A stretch of DNA of 64,000 nucleotides, from positions 165,888 to 229,887 of the forward strand of contig CAMRSM010000001.1 of assembly GCA_947053345.1 (NCBI GenBank). Direction: 5' to 3'. The position numbers and the translations under genes were made by a program. The stretch comes from an uncultured Lachnospiraceae bacterium. GTDB taxonomy: Bacteria > Bacillota > Clostridia > Lachnospirales > Lachnospiraceae. Shown piece after piece: positions 61,077 through 64,000 of the stretch. The stretch's first letter is position 1. Every line of letters begins with the position of its first letter. The notes beneath the pieces are model-generated. The model did no database searches. It had not been told where the DNA came from and saw nothing but the letters and a program-made list of their open reading frames with translations.

Positions 61077-61113
61077 AAAACACCGCTTCCGCCAAAAACG
61101 GAGCGGTGTTTTT
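61077..61113 (+). terminator. Rho-independent terminator
   Basis: aaaacaccgct ... agcggtgttttt. Confidence 0.85.
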
Positions 61114-61329
61114 GTAATGGATTCTGCACACCATGACCAGAATGCCCCCAATTTTCCCCGCTTCATTCACGGAGGCTCTGCCGGATGTATCCCCCCGCCG
61201 CGCCTTGGGAGGTAGCACAGCCGGGGAATATATCCTCCAGAGCCGCCCCTTTCCCTGGTATCATTGTCCGAGCCCGATTTATCAAAATACTGTCAACATC
61301 TGAATTTACGGGAGGTATCTATGAACAGT

Positions 61330-61526
61330 CAAAATTCAATGCCTTGCAGCCCTGAAAACCAGTCAACGCTGGTTGCCGGGAAAAGCGTATTCGGAGTCCG
61401 TCCGTCTGTGTCTGGCTGTCCCAAGACGAGCAGACAAAAATCAAAGTCCTGCAAAAAGATTATGCCGGTTTATGGGAGCCGCTCTCTGAATTGCCGGAAA
61501 GACTTTCGGAGGTGGTGGCGCTGTAA
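61330..61526 (+). pseudogene. Frameshifted C-terminal remnant of a mobile-element gene
   Basis: ENQSTLVAGK (frame a), AYSESVR (frame b), VWLSQDEQTKIKVLQKDYAGLWEPLSELPERLSEVVAL* (frame c) read as one degraded ORF. Confidence 0.55.
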
Positions 61527-61579
61527 ACGCATAAGATCCCAGGAGCGTCAGCGACGGGATCGCAGAAAAGAGGATTTCC

Positions 61580-61765
61580 GGTCACTGTGACCAGAAGCAG
61601 AGGAGCCCCCACGCGAGCCTGGCGGAGCGGGTCGCGTGGGGAGAGGAGGAGCAAGGGAGCGAACTTTGTTTTCACTGTAAGGTGGAAACGGAGTTGAGCG
61701 GACTTTGCGACGACGGGGATTTGGGGGCACCCCAACAAGCATTATCGCAAGGCGAAAATGCTTGT
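61580..61765 (+). mobile_element. Palindrome-rich ICE/oriT-like remnant
   Basis: GGTCAC-T-GTGACC, ccccacgcga/tcgcgtgggg, and acaagcattatcgc/gcgaaaatgcttgt followed by gtataacactcgccctgc. Confidence 0.4.
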
Positions 61766-61858
61766 GTATAACACTCGCCCTGCTTGCTGTTAGTGCGCTC
61801 CCTAAAATTGGGGAATAGTAGAGACTGCGTATTCCTAATTTCTTCTGAAAATATAGAC

Positions 61859-61887
61859 TTGACAGAAGGACGACAGCGTGTTATATT
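61859..61887 (+). promoter_or_regulatory. Sigma-A promoter of blaI/blaR1-like operon
   Basis: -35 TTGACA (61859-61864), 17-bp spacer, -10 TATATT (61882-61887). Confidence 0.75.
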
Positions 61888-61929
61888 TTGATTGTCAACA
61901 TTATGTTATACAATAAGGAGGGCTAAAGC

Positions 61930-62313
61930 ATGTTACAGCAATTATCGGACTCCGAACTTGAAATTATGAAAATCGTATGGGCAAACCCGGAGGAGGTGAC
62001 GCTGTTTCCCTATATCATGGACGGGCTGGCAGCAAGAGGCAAGCCGTGTCAAAAGAATACTTTGATTGTACTCCTGTCGCGGCTGATGAACAAAGGCTTT
62101 CTGAGTGCTAAGAAAATCGGACGACGCAACGAATATACCACTCTCATTTCAGAAGCAGAATACCAGACAGTGCAGACGAAAAATTTCCTGGACAAGATTT
62201 ATGAGGGCAGCGCAAAAGGTCTGGTTTCCAATCTGATTATGGGCGACTTGCTGGCAGATGAAGAATATGAGGAATTGAAAAAACTGCTGGAGAAAGGAAA
62301 CGGGCAACCATGA
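61930..62313 (+). CDS. BlaI/MecI/CopY family transcriptional regulator
   Basis: LSDSELEIMKIVWANPEEVTLFPYIMDGLAARGKPCQKNTLIVLLSRLMNKGFL. Confidence 0.92.
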   Translation: MLQQLSDSELEIMKIVWANPEEVTLFPYIMDGLAARGKPCQKNTLIVLLSRLMNKGFLSAKKIGRRNEYTTLISEAEYQTVQTKNFLDKIYEGSAKGLVSNLIMGDLLADEEYEELKKLLEKGNGQP

Positions 62314-64000
62314 ACGCAGTTTTGAAAATATTCCTGTCGATGTCCTTTTCCGGCGGGCTACTGATCCTGGCTCTGCTTTTTGGAAAGCGATTTTTGAAAG
62401 ACAAAGTCAGCCGTCAATGGCAATATTACATTTGGTTGGTCGTCGTTTTGCGGCTGCTTCTTCCATTTGGGCCGGAAGTAAGTCTGCTGGGGAAAACCTA
62501 TCAAGCTGTCGATCGGGCAATCACCAAGGCTCCTTTGCCGTTACAGCGCCCTGCAATAAACACTCCGGGAGATATTTCTGTTCCTGCTGTCGATTTGGAG
62601 CAAAACAATGAAAATGTAAATCGTCCGTCAGAGGATTTGACAGCCGTCCGCCCGCTGCAGGATATTGGGACGTTGTTTATCAATCACGTCTGGCTGGCCT
62701 GGCTGGTGGTTGCGCTGGGGCTGCTGATACGAAAAATAACTACCTATCAGGGCTTTATGCGGTATATTAAGGCAGGATTGACCCCGGTTTCTAGCTTTGA
62801 AATTTTAGACCAGCTCTCCATCGCCGCAGGAGGGGCAGGGATCCAAAAGCCGGCAGAGTTATGTGTCAATCCGTTGGTTTCTTCTCCGCTGCTGATTGGC
62901 TTTTTTCATCCGTGTATTGTGCTGCCAAGCGCGGACATTTCCGAAAAAGACTTTCAGTATATCGTCCTGCATGAGCTGACGCATTACAAACGCCGGGATA
63001 TGTTCTATAAGTGGCTGGTGCAGATTACGGTCTGCCTGCATTGGTTTAACCCGCTTGTATATCTTATGAGCCGGGAAGTTACAAAGGCTTGCGAATTTTC
63101 CTGTGACGAGGCGGTTCTCGCAAAAATGGGATGCGGTCATGCGCAGGATTACGGGAAAACCTTGCTTGACGCGATGGCCGCAGTTGGAAAATACAAAGAA
63201 AATCTCGGCGCTGTTACTTTAAGCGAAAATAAACAACTGTTAAAAGAAAGGCTAGGTGCGATTATGAGTTTTAAGAAAAAATCAAAAGCAATTCAGCTTT
63301 TGACTGGTATGCTGACGTTGTGCATTATTTTCAGTGCAGCTTTCGTCGGGATTTATTCTACTGCCGCCGCCGCAGATGTGCCAAATTTGATAAATACAAA
63401 GAATTCATTTCCGCCACTGTTTGATAATTCGCAAACAGCAGGCAATTTGTTAGAAATGGAAACATTGGATATTAAGGGAACATCATACTATTTAGTTTAT
63501 AATGAAGCCCAACTCAGGGCTATTGGAACAGGTGAGTATGGCATGGATCAGAATTATATGCAGCAGGCGGATATTCGATTATCCACGGAAGAATGGGTAC
63601 CCATTGGAACATGGGATAATCCATTTACAGGCACTTTTACTGGCAATGGTTTTGAAATTGCAGGCCTTACCATGACCGACCCAGATGCAGAGGTTATAGG
63701 GCTGTTTGGTGTTGCCAAAAATGCTCATATCTATAATGTTATTTTGCGGGATTATGACATCACGGGTGCGGGTAGAAATATTACAGGAAAATCGGTTGGT
63801 GCAATCCTTGCGATTGGGCAGGGAAGCCGTTCTTACGATAATTTTGTCTATCCCAAAAAAGCAGCCGTGAGCATCAAAGATAATTCTTCCGAGATAGATC
63901 GGTATTATAAAGCCGGCAGTCTGCCTCTGTTTGAGATTACTTTTCCCCGGCTGGATGAAAATACTCAAAAGATGTGGCTTGAAAAGCTCTATGCGGATGG
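62310..64000 (+). CDS. BlaR1-type M56 metallopeptidase with a GLUG-motif-like C-terminal extension (runs off window; absent from the supplied ORF track)
   Basis: ATGA overlap with blaI; HELTHYKRRDMFYKWLVQITVCLHWFNPLVY, CDEAVLAKMG; later TGTFTGNGFEIAGLTMTDPDAEVIGLFGVAKNAHIYNVILRD. Confidence 0.88.
   Translation, partial: MNAVLKIFLSMSFSGGLLILALLFGKRFLKDKVSRQWQYYIWLVVVLRLLLPFGPEVSLLGKTYQAVDRAITKAPLPLQRPAINTPGDISVPAVDLEQNNENVNRPSEDLTAVRPLQDIGTLFINHVWLAWLVVALGLLIRKITTYQGFMRYIKAGLTPVSSFEILDQLSIAAGGAGIQKPAELCVNPLVSSPLLIGFFHPCIVLPSADISEKDFQYIVLHELTHYKRRDMFYKWLVQITVCLHWFNPLVYLMSREVTKACEFSCDEAVLAKMGCGHAQDYGKTLLDAMAAVGKYKENLGAVTLSENKQLLKERLGAIMSFKKKSKAIQLLTGMLTLCIIFSAAFVGIYSTAAAADVPNLINTKNSFPPLFDNSQTAGNLLEMETLDIKGTSYYLVYNEAQLRAIGTGEYGMDQNYMQQADIRLSTEEWVPIGTWDNPFTGTFTGNGFEIAGLTMTDPDAEVIGLFGVAKNAHIYNVILRDYDITGAGRNITGKSVGAILAIGQGSRSYDNFVYPKKAAVSIKDNSSEIDRYYKAGSLPLFEITFPRLDENTQKMWLEKLYAD

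Noticed and set aside
1-64000. tRNA or rRNA genes
   Set aside because: No T-loop/acceptor patterns or rRNA-like stretches recognised by eye; a tRNAscan/Infernal run would be needed to exclude them formally.

Overview
64 kb window from a Firmicutes chromosome, probably Lachnospiraceae-like (inferred from gene content; not tested). Most of it is dense core or metabolic sequence: RibU-like ECF S-component, M16 peptidase, GH2, GH3 and GH43 enzymes, ClpP/TepA-like peptidase, RND/MMPL exporter with a YhgE-like partner under a TetR regulator, UppP, FtsK/SpoIIIE, a GDPD membrane protein, YgiQ radical SAM, serine acetyltransferase, a TrxB-like oxidoreductase, and BlaI/BlaR1 at the right edge. There are three intact two-component/ABC-transporter modules of the antimicrobial-peptide sensing/detoxification type (about 6.9-11.3, 20.4-25.3 and 55.6-61.0 kb), each with a readable candidate operator. 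An AT-richer accessory island at about 29.1-39.1 kb begins where a GNAT gene is cut off. It carries a translationally coupled cassette of three uncharacterised genes (29837-31381), a chimeric dUTPase ORF, a 686-aa HTH/PIN-like/transmembrane protein (33100-35160), a 3'-only IS200/IS605 tnpB remnant, and a response regulator truncated beside it. The best candidates for undescribed biology are: the three-gene cassette; the HTH-PIN-TM protein; two structurally similar non-coding elements at 25.43 and 38.98 kb; a tandemly duplicated 38-aa sORF/hairpin unit at 52.17-52.40 kb; and in-frame palindromes in ftsK and the M16 gene. No tRNA, rRNA or CRISPR array was recognised. All family calls come from reading motifs by eye; no database search was possible.
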